Positions 1 to 5,315 of a stretch of 5,315 bases of DNA are shown here, piece by piece. The stretch spans positions 20,067 to 25,381 of the forward strand of contig DNYO01000312.1 in assembly GCA_003506795.1 (NCBI GenBank). The letters are read 5' to 3'. Made by a program: the position numbers and the translations under genes. The notes below the pieces were generated by a model. That model was not told the DNA's origin. It made no database searches and saw only the letters and a list, made by a program, of their open reading frames with translations. The DNA comes from Deltaproteobacteria bacterium (GTDB lineage: Bacteria; Desulfobacterota; Syntrophorhabdia; Syntrophorhabdales; Syntrophorhabdaceae). Position 1 is the stretch's first letter. Every line of letters begins with the position of its first letter.

Positions 1-2
1 CC

Positions 3-1442
3 TATGAGGAGGTGTTGCTTCGGGACCCGTCAAATGCCATCGCGCTCCATAACCTCCTGCTCCTGGCCGAAGCCGCGGGTAACCACGACGCGGCCGCCAC
101 CTACCGGCGGCGGCTCAAGACACACGGGTCGGACCGTGCCGCAAAGCTTGCCATCGATGCGAGAGAACCGATCACGCTATTGCCCACATGGCCGCTCACC
201 ACCGCAGCTGCCGGTTCACCCCCGGCAACTCCATTGCCGGTCACCCCTGTCGCGAAGCCACAGCCCCCCCCGGACAAAGAGGTCGACGCCCTCCGCGAAC
301 TCCTCCGCGACCTGCCCCACGTGACGGTCGAACGGCGTGCCGGTCGACTCACCCTTAGCGGCTATACGAGCGGCCCGAAGGAACGAGCGATGCTGGACCG
401 GATCCTCGGCAAGCCGACACAGGTCCTGGACCTGACAAGCGATGACAGCGGGGATCCCCAACGCATGATCGAGTTCGACGCGGTCCTACTCATCATGACA
501 GGATTGGACCAGCAGGACGTGGGTTTCAACTTTCTCAACCTAATCAATCTCAACTTCAATTACTTCGCTTCAGACAATCAACGTGAAGGGACTGGCTATG
601 CCGCGCCGCCAGCCGTGACGGGGGCCGTGAGCGGCCTCTCGCAATCGGGCTGGATCTTCTCTGCTGCCGCTTCCTATAGCGTCAACATTGCGAACGCGGC
701 TGATGAGCGGGTGGTAGTCCTCGCACGGCCACACCTGACTGCGTTGAGCGGGACTTCCGCCAATTTCCTCGCCGGTGGCGAGCTCGTTTTCAAGGTGTCC
801 GGCAATATCAGCGGCGACATCAAACCCTACCCGTTCGGGACGACACTCAAGGTCACTCCGACGCTGCTGCGCACGCCAGCCGAGGATGGAACCCCGCGCG
901 TCCACGTGAAAGTCGAGGCGGGTCGTATCAGTATTTTATCAATTCTCAATCAGGATCCGAGCTTACCGACGAGTTTCACGAAGATCACGGTTGCCAGTGA
1001 GGCGGTCCTCAGCCTCGGCCAGACCTTGATCCTGAGCGGTCTCAGCCAGCGGGAGAGCCGCGAAGGGCTCTCTGGGGTGCCGTACCTCAGGGACATCCCG
1101 ATCCTCAAGTATTTCTTTTCGACCAAGACAACCGTCACCTCCGATGCCGCAGTGATCATCCTCCTTACGCCCCGCGATCCGTCTTTTCAGGACGAACGGA
1201 ACCGAAAAGACCTCGCGGCGTTCGTTGCAATGCGTCGCGCCTTCATCAAGGCGAAGCAAGGCACCGAGGAGGATATGCGGCGCTTCCGCGAAAGATACCC
1301 CAACTGGCAGCAGATCGCGCCCAACCGTTTCGCCTCACACCTCTTCATGTTGGAGACAAGCCAACTCTACCGCTCCATGAGCGGGCAGGACCTTACCAGC
1401 GAGGAGATCGGTCTCGAACTCCTGAGCCCGAAGCTGAGATAG
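3..1442 (+). CDS. TPR-secretin fusion, CpaC/RcpA-like outer-membrane secretin (5' partial)
   Basis: This is the C-terminal 479 residues of a secretin, the ring-forming outer-membrane channel of type II/III secretion and pilus systems. The frame is open to the left edge; the GTG at 12 is internal, because the residues before it (YEEVLLRDPSNAIALHNL) continue a TPR-like helix pair (about residues 1-37). A Pro/Ala-rich linker follows (about 58-92), then a BON-like segment with VTVERRAGRLTLSGY (about 107-121), as in CpaC/RcpA N-termini. The secretin domain spans about 220-392 and shows ARPHLTALSG, FLAGGE, PYPFGTTLKVTPTL, the GVPYLRDIPILKYFF motif (about 358-372) and a closing AVIILLTPR. A charged tail of about 85 residues follows, which might act like a pilotin-binding S-domain (inference). 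Secretin family is very likely; the Tad-type assignment is probable, and a general type II-like secretin is the alternative. The true start and signal peptide lie outside the window. Confidence 0.9.
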   Translation, partial: YEEVLLRDPSNAIALHNLLLLAEAAGNHDAAATYRRRLKTHGSDRAAKLAIDAREPITLLPTWPLTTAAAGSPPATPLPVTPVAKPQPPPDKEVDALRELLRDLPHVTVERRAGRLTLSGYTSGPKERAMLDRILGKPTQVLDLTSDDSGDPQRMIEFDAVLLIMTGLDQQDVGFNFLNLINLNFNYFASDNQREGTGYAAPPAVTGAVSGLSQSGWIFSAAASYSVNIANAADERVVVLARPHLTALSGTSANFLAGGELVFKVSGNISGDIKPYPFGTTLKVTPTLLRTPAEDGTPRVHVKVEAGRISILSILNQDPSLPTSFTKITVASEAVLSLGQTLILSGLSQRESREGLSGVPYLRDIPILKYFFSTKTTVTSDAAVIILLTPRDPSFQDERNRKDLAAFVAMRRAFIKAKQGTEEDMRRFRERYPNWQQIAPNRFASHLFMLETSQLYRSMSGQDLTSEEIGLELLSPKLR

Positions 1443-1513
1443 AAAAGATCTCCAGAATAGCCACGCTGACAACCAAGGGTAGTAAGGAGAGAACCTTTCG
1501 GGATTTTTTATAT

Positions 1514-1540
1514 TTGACTACCAATAAGATATCCTATAAA
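1514..1540 (+). promoter_or_regulatory. Weak sigma70-like promoter candidate for the WG-repeat gene
   Basis: TTGACT (1514-1519) and TATAAA (1535-1540) are each one base off the sigma70 consensus, but they are only 15 bp apart, shorter than the usual 16-18. Transcription from here would give a leader of about 155 nt carrying the 1561-1595 hairpin. In AT-rich DNA such matches arise easily by chance. Confidence 0.3.
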
Positions 1541-1560
1541 AGCCTAACAAGATTCAAAAA

Positions 1561-1595
1561 AAAGTGGGTGGCGTCATGAGGCGTATCCACACTTT
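1561..1595 (-). terminator. Imperfect hairpin, terminator-like on the minus strand
   Basis: AAAGTG (1561-1566) pairs with CACTTT (1590-1595), and TGG (1569-1571) pairs with CCA (1587-1589) across a two-base bulge. Eight A residues at 1556-1563 would be a U-run directly after the stem in a minus-strand transcript. This could stop antisense transcription coming through the WG-repeat gene from the convergent metallopeptidase gene. The stem is short and the loop is 15 nt, so support is modest. Confidence 0.25.
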
Positions 1596-1703
1596 ATAAG
1601 TCTGCTTCGCTTTCATTGAAGCTTAACTGGGTGTCTACTTTTTGGGTAAAGATCAACCTAAATTTTTCTTTAATCATCTAAATACAATTAAGGGGATGGT
1701 CAC

Positions 1704-2636
1704 ATGAAACGATTATTCATTGTTACATTCAGTTTTGTTTTCATTTTTATTTTCTCTGCCTGTCAGGATTCAAGCGTTCCTAAGATATCAGAAAAAGCTT
1801 CTCCAAGCGTCGGTGACAGCATCATAGTGAATCCTGTGAAAACAGAAAATAGATGGGGATATATTGACAAGACTGGCAAGTATGTAATCAACCCACAGTT
1901 TAATAACGCAGGATCGTTCTCCGATGGTCTTGCTCCCGTTCAACTCGGAAATAAATGGGGCTTTATCGACAAGGCCGGCAAGTATGTGATCAATCCGCAG
2001 TTTGATGGTGCATGGTTGTTCTCCGATGGTCTTGCTCCTGTTATACTCAGAAATAAATGGGGCTTTATCGACAAGGCCGGCAAGTATGTGATCAATCCGC
2101 AGTTTGATGGTGCATGGTTGTTTTCCGATGGTCTTGCTCCTGTTCAACTCGAGAATAAGTGGGGTTTTATCGACAAGACCGGCAAATATGTAATCAATGC
2201 CCAGTTTGAACAAGCATATCGGTTCTCCGATGGTCTTGCTCCTGTTCAACTCGGAAATAAATGGGGCTATATCGACAAGGCCGGCAAGTATGTGATCAAT
2301 CCGCAGTTTGATGGTGCATGGTTGTTCTCCGATGGTCTTGCAATGGTGAAACGTGAAAATAGATGGGGATATATTGACAAGGCCGGCAAATATGTGATCA
2401 ATCCGCAGTTTGATGGTGCATGGTTGTTCTCCGAGGGTCTTGCTCCTGTTAAACTTGGAAATAAATGGGGTTTTATCGACCAGGCCGGTAAGTATGTGAT
2501 CAATCCCCAGTTTGATGGTGCATGGTTGTTCTCCGATGGTCTTGCTCCCGTTCAACTCGGAAATAAATGGGGCTTTATCGACAAGACCGGTAAATATGTA
2601 ATCAATCCCCAGTTTGACATGATCCATTTCCTTTAA
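1704..2636 (+). CDS. WG-repeat probable lipoprotein
   Basis: This 310-residue protein is built almost entirely of WG (beta-hairpin) repeats. The ATG at 1704 follows AGGGG (1691-1695) with 8-nt spacing. Residues 1-20 form a signal peptide: basic MKR, a Phe/Ile-rich hydrophobic core, and FSAC ending at Cys20. This fits a lipobox although Phe at -3 is not the preferred residue, so a membrane-anchored lipoprotein is probable. After a Ser/Lys/Pro-rich spacer, repeats begin with Trp at residues 51, 85, 119, 153, 187, 221, 255 and 289. Each full unit is 34 residues with the pattern WG(Y/F)IDK(A/T)GKYVINPQFD...FSDGLAPV; the eighth stops after QFD and ends MIHFL. No catalytic motif is visible. WG-repeat proteins have no settled function; a surface binding or scaffold role is inference. 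The gene is AT-richer than its neighbours and converges on the metallopeptidase gene 209 bp downstream. Confidence 0.88.
   Translation: MKRLFIVTFSFVFIFIFSACQDSSVPKISEKASPSVGDSIIVNPVKTENRWGYIDKTGKYVINPQFNNAGSFSDGLAPVQLGNKWGFIDKAGKYVINPQFDGAWLFSDGLAPVILRNKWGFIDKAGKYVINPQFDGAWLFSDGLAPVQLENKWGFIDKTGKYVINAQFEQAYRFSDGLAPVQLGNKWGYIDKAGKYVINPQFDGAWLFSDGLAMVKRENRWGYIDKAGKYVINPQFDGAWLFSEGLAPVKLGNKWGFIDQAGKYVINPQFDGAWLFSDGLAPVQLGNKWGFIDKTGKYVINPQFDMIHFL
1854..2633 (+). repeat. 102-bp tandem coding repeats (7 full plus 1 partial)
   Basis: Units start at 1854, 1956, 2058, 2160, 2262, 2364, 2466 and 2568 and encode the 34-residue WG repeats in frame; the last unit is 66 bp. Units 2 and 3 differ at a single base over their first 87 or so positions, while units 1 and 4 diverge in the middle (NNAGS and EQAYR in place of DGAWL). 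A 27-bp block at 1845-1871 recurs exactly at 2355-2381, so the array looks mosaic, as expected from unequal recombination or gene conversion. Confidence 0.93.
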
Positions 2637-2845
2637 AGTTAACAGGCAAAACATACACCAGGGGTTTTTATAGCAGTGGTATAATTTGGTTTCATGAAGC
2701 GTCTGTGCCATCCCTGGGGCGATTATACTGTTCAGACTTTTTGTCACTTTTATTTTAATGATAAATTTATTTTTGGATCGGCTTGAACCTGATTTTTGCC
2801 GCCATATTTCACCATCGGCAATGTTGTATTGATGGATGTTTCGCT
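2637..2845. other. Convergent spacer between WG-repeat and metallopeptidase genes
   Basis: The 209 bp separate the stop codons of two convergent genes. No strong intrinsic terminator is seen for either gene. The spacer holds an extended -10-like element on the plus strand (TG at 2677-2678, TATAAT at 2680-2685) with no -35 box, and an inverted repeat at 2796-2821. A 30-codon ATG frame at 2694-2786 lacks a ribosome binding site and was not accepted. Confidence 0.45.
2796..2821. repeat. Inverted repeat just beyond the metallopeptidase stop
   Basis: TTGCCG (2796-2801) and CGGCAA (2816-2821) form a perfect 6-bp stem with a 14-nt loop, 24 bp beyond the minus-strand stop codon. It could be a 3'-end hairpin of that transcript, but neither strand has a T-run after the stem, so it is not a classical intrinsic terminator. 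Confidence 0.3.
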
Positions 2846-3700
2846 CTATTTTTGTGCCACCGGTCGCAACAGCTTCTTCGGTTGGACTTTCTTTCTCACT
2901 GCCTCGTCAATGTTCGGATAAATCAACTTCTCAACAGCGTAGTAGATCTGTTTGTATTCGTCAGCGCAACCCTCTGCCCGAGATTTCGGCAAATACCCTT
3001 TCTCCACCACATCTGCGAACAGCTTCTGATCCGCGCCATAGGCGAGGCACAGGATATTGTACAGGCGTTGTGCGGAGAGGCCGTGTACATCGGCGAACCG
3101 TTCGAGTTCCAACTTCTGTGACCGTGCCTCGCGCCCGTACATATAGGCCACGGCGGCGATAGTATGACGCGCAAAATCTATGTCAAAACGCAGCATCAGG
3201 TAGGCCGCAAACTGGTCCGCTGCGTCTTCCTCGCGCCCGAGAATTGGAACCTTGAGCAGATCGAACAATGCGTGGCTGACTTCGTGCAGGAACACCTCAA
3301 TTAAGGGCCCGATGACGGCATCCTGAGGTGTGACACCACCAGGCGTGGTCTTATCGGGGGCATTGCTCTGCAGCTCCTCGATGTATTCGTAGCACACGGT
3401 CACTGAGTGGTCGGAATCCTCGTACCACGCGTTGGATTCACCCTTACATCCTTCGGTCTTCAATAATAAGGTCCTGGGTAAGCGCAGTGGGCTCAGATAG
3501 TCCCGGAAGCGTTCGAGCACACGGCGCTCTTTCAGCAGCTCGAAGATGTTCTGGTGCGCCGGGTTCTGTGGCTTGGTGTAAGAGATTTCGACTCGATTTG
3601 GCTTCAAGATCAGCGGCTTTTCGGCGACTGCCTGCCCAGACATCAGTACAGTGCAGATGACTATCAGCAGTATAGCATAGCTCTTCATGATAACACGCAT
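2846..3700 (-). CDS. Exported DUF4344-type HExxH metallopeptidase
   Basis: This 284-residue protein is a putative zinc metallopeptidase acting outside the cytoplasm. Residues 1-26 are a Sec signal peptide with a hydrophobic core at about 8-21 and an AVA|E signal-peptidase I site. The zincin motif HEVSH sits at residues 139-143, followed by a DLLKVPILGREEDAADQF stretch (147-164) in which one of Glu157, Glu158, Asp159 or Asp162 may supply the third zinc ligand. This matches the DUF4344 (putative metallopeptidase) pattern as I recall it, including the late SRAEGCADEY segment (240-249). Mature Cys85, Cys103, Cys218 and Cys245 could form two disulfides. The start at 3700 is favoured over the in-frame Met5 because AAAGGAG lies 6 nt upstream of it. 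The C-terminus is Lys/Arg-rich. Substrate is unknown; a cell-wall or protein substrate in the periplasm is inference. A strong promoter at 3806-3834 suggests a monocistronic unit. Confidence 0.9.
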   Translation of the reverse strand: MRVIMKSYAILLIVICTVLMSGQAVAEKPLILKPNRVEISYTKPQNPAHQNIFELLKERRVLERFRDYLSPLRLPRTLLLKTEGCKGESNAWYEDSDHSVTVCYEYIEELQSNAPDKTTPGGVTPQDAVIGPLIEVFLHEVSHALFDLLKVPILGREEDAADQFAAYLMLRFDIDFARHTIAAVAYMYGREARSQKLELERFADVHGLSAQRLYNILCLAYGADQKLFADVVEKGYLPKSRAEGCADEYKQIYYAVEKLIYPNIDEAVRKKVQPKKLLRPVAQK

Positions 3701-3706
3701 TGTGTG

Positions 3707-3713
3707 CTCCTTT
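3707..3713 (-). promoter_or_regulatory. Ribosome binding site fixing the metallopeptidase start
   Basis: AAAGGAG on the minus strand ends 6 nt before the ATG at 3700-3698. The alternative ATG four codons later has no such site at the right distance, so the longer form is preferred. Confidence 0.75.
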
Positions 3714-3805
3714 CACCAGGACTCTGATGTCTCCCGATTTGTCGCAACCGTTTCTCGTTTACCCTGACAATTGTCTTTGATAGGAACTTGCTTTTCTGTG
3801 AATTC

Positions 3806-3834
3806 AGCATAGGTAGAACGTTGTTGTTTGTCAA
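3806..3834 (-). promoter_or_regulatory. Strong sigma70-like promoter of the metallopeptidase gene
   Basis: On the minus strand a perfect -35 box TTGACA (3834-3829) is followed after exactly 17 bp by TATGCT (3811-3806), which keeps four of six -10 consensus bases. The predicted start is near 3799, giving a leader of about 100 nt before the ATG at 3700. This is the best promoter in the window. Confidence 0.65.
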
Positions 3835-3974
3835 TTTAAAACTGACTACACTGTTCATAATAATACTTTGTTATACTTTTGAATGCGAACTGGTCTTAAT
3901 CCGAGCACTCTCCGATTCCGGATCAAGAAGCTGGGAATCACAGGACCCTGAAAAATCGAATACCCTCAACATGA

Positions 3975-4012
3975 GCCCTCAATATCTTGCGTATCCGCAA
4001 TATATTGCGGGC
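3975..4012 (+). terminator. 38-nt stem-loop followed by a T-rich run
   Basis: The arms 3975-3991 and 3996-4012 pair over 17 positions with only two mismatches: GCCC/GGGC, CAATAT/ATATTG and TTGCG/CGCAA, with a 4-nt loop TATC. GTTTCTTTAT follows, giving an intrinsic-terminator shape on the plus strand. An alternative fold uses the perfect 16-bp palindrome at 3995-4010. No plus-strand gene precedes it within the spacer, so it may end a small RNA, block antisense transcription, or be a protein-binding palindrome instead. Confidence 0.5.
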
Positions 4013-4089
4013 GTTTCTTTATCCATCTCCCCGCAACCCTACCCCCTATTCAAAAAATAATAGAGATATATTAAGCATTTGCAATGTGT

Positions 4090-4117
4090 TTGACGGTCTC
4101 TTCCCCTCTGGCATACT
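4090..4117 (+). promoter_or_regulatory. Sigma70-like promoter candidate for the monooxygenase-fold gene
   Basis: TTGACG (4090-4095, five of six consensus bases) and CATACT (4112-4117, four of six) are separated by 16 bp. A start near 4124 would give a leader of about 100 nt and could drive both the 4228 and 4636 genes. Confidence 0.45.
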
Positions 4118-4168
4118 TTTTGGAGTGAATTCAATCGAGGCGCCGAAAGAATCAATCTCGGAGGACCG

Positions 4169-4231
4169 TTGTCTTCTACTAAAGATGTTGCCGTCATGAA
4201 CACTGCAAATCAAAAAAGGAACATGCAATGA
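4169..4231 (+). CDS. Possible 20-codon leader peptide
   Basis: GGAGGA (4160-4165) is followed by TTG at 4169 and a 20-codon frame whose TGA overlaps the ATG of the next gene (ATGA at 4228-4231). Such an overlap would allow translational coupling. A shorter version could start at the ATG at 4196. The peptide is polar, has no recognisable motif, and relies on a TTG start with a short spacer, so it may well be chance. Confidence 0.2.
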   Translation: MSSTKDVAVMNTANQKRNMQ

Positions 4232-4551
4232 ATTTCACTATTGAAATCAGGGTCAAACCGGAGAAGTTTCATGAGCTTTATCAGACATTGCAGGCGCTTC
4301 TTCCCACGATGCGCGCGGAACATGGATGCCATGAGTCCCGTATCTACCGGGACGTGGAAGATGGTGAAGTCTTCTTCCTTGCGATTAACTGGGACGACGC
4401 TGCAAATCTTGAGCACTATATGCGGTCGACCAGCGGGAGTGCGCTTCTCGGGGCTGTTGATCTGCTGAGCAACTCGGCGAGGGTCAGGATGGGCGGCGAT
4501 TCTCCGTGGGAAGGGATCGAAGTCCTGAAGCGGATGAGGACGGGAACCTGA
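4228..4551 (+). CDS. Antibiotic biosynthesis monooxygenase (ABM)-fold protein, YgiN-like
   Basis: This 107-residue cytoplasmic protein has no signal peptide and fits the ABM domain, a dimeric ferredoxin-like alpha/beta fold. Visible family features are the opening strand and turn FTIEIRVKPEKF (3-14), an amphipathic helix ending in MRAEHGC (28-34), the second strand SRIYRD (37-42), the FFLAINWDD segment (49-57) with the conserved Trp55, and His63 in the LEHY helix. Members include quinol monooxygenases such as YgiN and cofactor-free oxygenases; heme-degrading IsdG-type proteins share the fold. The substrate cannot be read from the sequence. The C-terminal extension after about residue 88 is slightly longer than a minimal domain. 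The ATG at 4228 follows AAGGA (4216-4220) by 7 nt. The next gene starts 84 bp downstream on the same strand with no clear terminator between, so cotranscription is likely. Confidence 0.87.
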   Translation: MNFTIEIRVKPEKFHELYQTLQALLPTMRAEHGCHESRIYRDVEDGEVFFLAINWDDAANLEHYMRSTSGSALLGAVDLLSNSARVRMGGDSPWEGIEVLKRMRTGT

Positions 4552-4635
4552 TCTGGGCAAGGAAAACATGCGGCAGCGGAGTTTCTTCAGGGGCTGCATT
4601 GGAACCACACAATAAAACTATGAATGGAGGTCGTT

Positions 4636-5315
4636 ATGAAAAGAATAACAAAAGTAATTTTGGCAGTCGTAATCGGCATTGTGTTCACTGTATCAGTTGC
4701 GTTCGCGGGAGATCCTTCCTTTTCCGGGTTTCTGGGTGATAAGAGCGTATATGAGACATTGAAGCCGGGGCCGGAAGGCGGGGCCAAGCTGCGGTGGCTG
4801 AAGCCAGGATTGGACTTCAAGATCTACAACAAGTTCATGGTGGACAGCGTCATTTTCTACCTGTCTGACGATTCTGAAAACAAGGGTATTGATCCTCAAT
4901 TGATGAAAGAGCTCGCCGATTCCTTCAACAAGGAGATCGTGGCGGCCTTCAAGGACAAGTACCCGATCGTATCAGAACCCGGTCCCGACGTGGCGCGGAT
5001 TCGCCTTGCCATCACGAATGTCAAACAGAGCAGGCCGGGAGTCAGCGCTGTCACATCGATCATCCCCGTTGGGATAGTCGTCAGCACCGCCAAGAGGGGC
5101 GTGACCGGAGGCTGGGCAGGCAGCGGCGAAACGGGCGCCGAGGTGGAGGTCCTCGACTCCACCACGAGTGATGTAATTGCCCGGGCAGTAGACCAGCAGC
5201 AGGCAGCCTTTACTTCACGGTTCTCCAAGTATGGATCGGCAAACGATGCCTTCAAGTTCTGGTCTGAACGGATCGTGTGGTTCATCGACGATGCGAAAGG
5301 AATCAAGAGGGAACC
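4636..5315 (+). CDS. DUF3313-type exported protein (3' partial)
   Basis: The frame runs 226 codons to the right edge without a stop. The ATG at 4636 follows a strong GGAGG (4626-4630) with 5-nt spacing. Residues 1-24 are a Sec signal peptide (basic KRITK, hydrophobic core 7-19, AFA|G cleavage). The mature part opens with SGFLGD (30-35), then LKPGPEGGAKLRWLKPG (42-58) and a YNKFMVDSV strand (64-72), the pattern I associate with DUF3313. Later segments are a helix at about 88-108, a Gly/Val-rich stretch (135-163) and WSERIVWFIDDAK (209-221). Many relatives are lipoproteins, but this one has no cysteine, so it is probably a soluble periplasmic protein. Function is unknown. Family length suggests only a few residues are missing. 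Confidence 0.85.
   Translation, partial: MKRITKVILAVVIGIVFTVSVAFAGDPSFSGFLGDKSVYETLKPGPEGGAKLRWLKPGLDFKIYNKFMVDSVIFYLSDDSENKGIDPQLMKELADSFNKEIVAAFKDKYPIVSEPGPDVARIRLAITNVKQSRPGVSAVTSIIPVGIVVSTAKRGVTGGWAGSGETGAEVEVLDSTTSDVIARAVDQQQAAFTSRFSKYGSANDAFKFWSERIVWFIDDAKGIKRE

Larger units (their letters stand above)
1443..1703. other. AT-rich spacer between secretin and WG-repeat genes
   Basis: This 261-bp stretch has no credible gene. Base composition drops abruptly from GC-rich to AT-rich just after the secretin stop codon and stays AT-rich through the next gene, which may mark the edge of acquired DNA. It contains a pair of inverted 6-mers (GGTAGT at 1478-1483 and ACTACC at 1517-1522), a promoter-like element, an imperfect hairpin at 1561-1595, and a small GCTTC/GAAGC inverted repeat near 1603-1621. 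No transposase remnant or clear target-site duplication was recognised. Confidence 0.5.
3701..4227. other. 527-bp divergent intergenic region
   Basis: No credible gene is seen in this stretch between divergent genes; frames up to 90 codons here have no ribosome binding site or recognisable protein. It contains the minus-strand promoter and leader of the metallopeptidase gene, a perfect 10-bp palindrome GACAATTGTC at 3766-3775 inside that leader, a T-rich-tailed stem-loop at 3975-4012, and a plus-strand promoter candidate at 4090-4117. The centre (about 3840-4080) has no assigned role. Confidence 0.5.

Noticed and set aside
4..324. 106-codon plus-strand frame at the left edge
   Set aside because: It overlaps the secretin gene in another frame and has the Arg/Pro/Ser-rich composition typical of out-of-frame GC-rich DNA.
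1560..1660. Possible insertion-sequence ends in the AT-rich spacer (AAAAAGTGGGTGG near 1560 and GTGTCTACTTTTTGGG near 1630)
   Set aside because: The two segments are only loosely similar as inverted repeats, no transposase fragment lies between them and no target duplication was found.
1788..2747. 319-codon open frame on the minus strand across the WG-repeat gene
   Set aside because: It is a shadow: the 102-bp period is a multiple of three, so a stop-free antisense unit stays stop-free in every copy. It has no ribosome binding site, signal or recognisable domain, while the plus-strand frame has a clear WG pattern and Shine-Dalgarno.
2694..2786. 30-codon ATG frame (MKRLCHPWGDY...) in the convergent spacer
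   Set aside because: There is no ribosome binding site and no match to a known small protein; the length is within chance.
3895..3970. Possible tRNA fragment or attachment site (TTAATCCG and CGGATCAA arms, GATTCC/GGAATC pair)
   Set aside because: No cloverleaf can be completed: no acceptor stem, anticodon arm or canonical T-loop is in place, and there is no integrase nearby.
3788..4060. 90-codon plus-strand frame with a hydrophobic start
   Set aside because: It needs a TTG start without a Shine-Dalgarno, lies over the metallopeptidase promoter and the 3975-4012 stem-loop, and changes from Leu/Ile-rich to Ser/Pro-rich with no domain.
4896..5306. 136-codon minus-strand frame at the right edge
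   Set aside because: It is antisense to the DUF3313-type gene, which has a signal peptide, a strong ribosome binding site and family motifs.

Overview
The window reads as chromosomal DNA of a Gram-negative bacterium with a two-membrane envelope. It holds an outer-membrane secretin, a probable lipoprotein and two proteins with Sec signal peptides. Most genes are GC-rich, but one block in the middle is clearly AT-rich. The mix would fit Nitrospirota or a deltaproteobacterial-type lineage, but that is an impression from gene content and no marker gene is present to prove it. No RNA gene, CRISPR array, transposase or integrase was seen.

Layout, left to right: (1) positions 1-1442, plus strand, the 3' part of a secretin of the CpaC/RcpA (Tad pilus) type, with TPR-like sequence in front of it and running off the left edge. 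(2) 1443-1703, an AT-rich spacer with a possible promoter and a hairpin. (3) 1704-2636, plus strand, a probable lipoprotein built of seven full and one partial 34-residue WG repeats, with very similar 102-bp DNA units. (4) 2637-2845, a convergent spacer. (5) 2846-3700, minus strand, an exported HExxH metallopeptidase of the DUF4344 type with a strong sigma70-like promoter at 3806-3834. (6) 3701-4227, a divergent 527-bp spacer with that promoter, a 38-nt stem-loop followed by a T-rich run, and a promoter candidate for the next gene. (7) 4228-4551, plus strand, a small antibiotic-biosynthesis-monooxygenase-fold (YgiN-like) protein. (8) 4636 to the right edge, plus strand, a DUF3313-type exported protein, cut by the window end only.

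Genes 4228-4551 and 4636-5315 lie on one strand, 84 bp apart, and probably form one transcript. The other genes look like separate units: the WG-repeat gene and the metallopeptidase gene converge, and the metallopeptidase and monooxygenase genes diverge. The proteins share a bias toward the cell envelope (outer membrane, lipoprotein, periplasm), but nothing in the sequence ties them into one pathway. I did not find a convincing new multi-gene system. The best leads are the TPR-secretin fusion, the recently amplified WG repeats in an AT-rich island, and the orphan stem-loop at 3975-4012.
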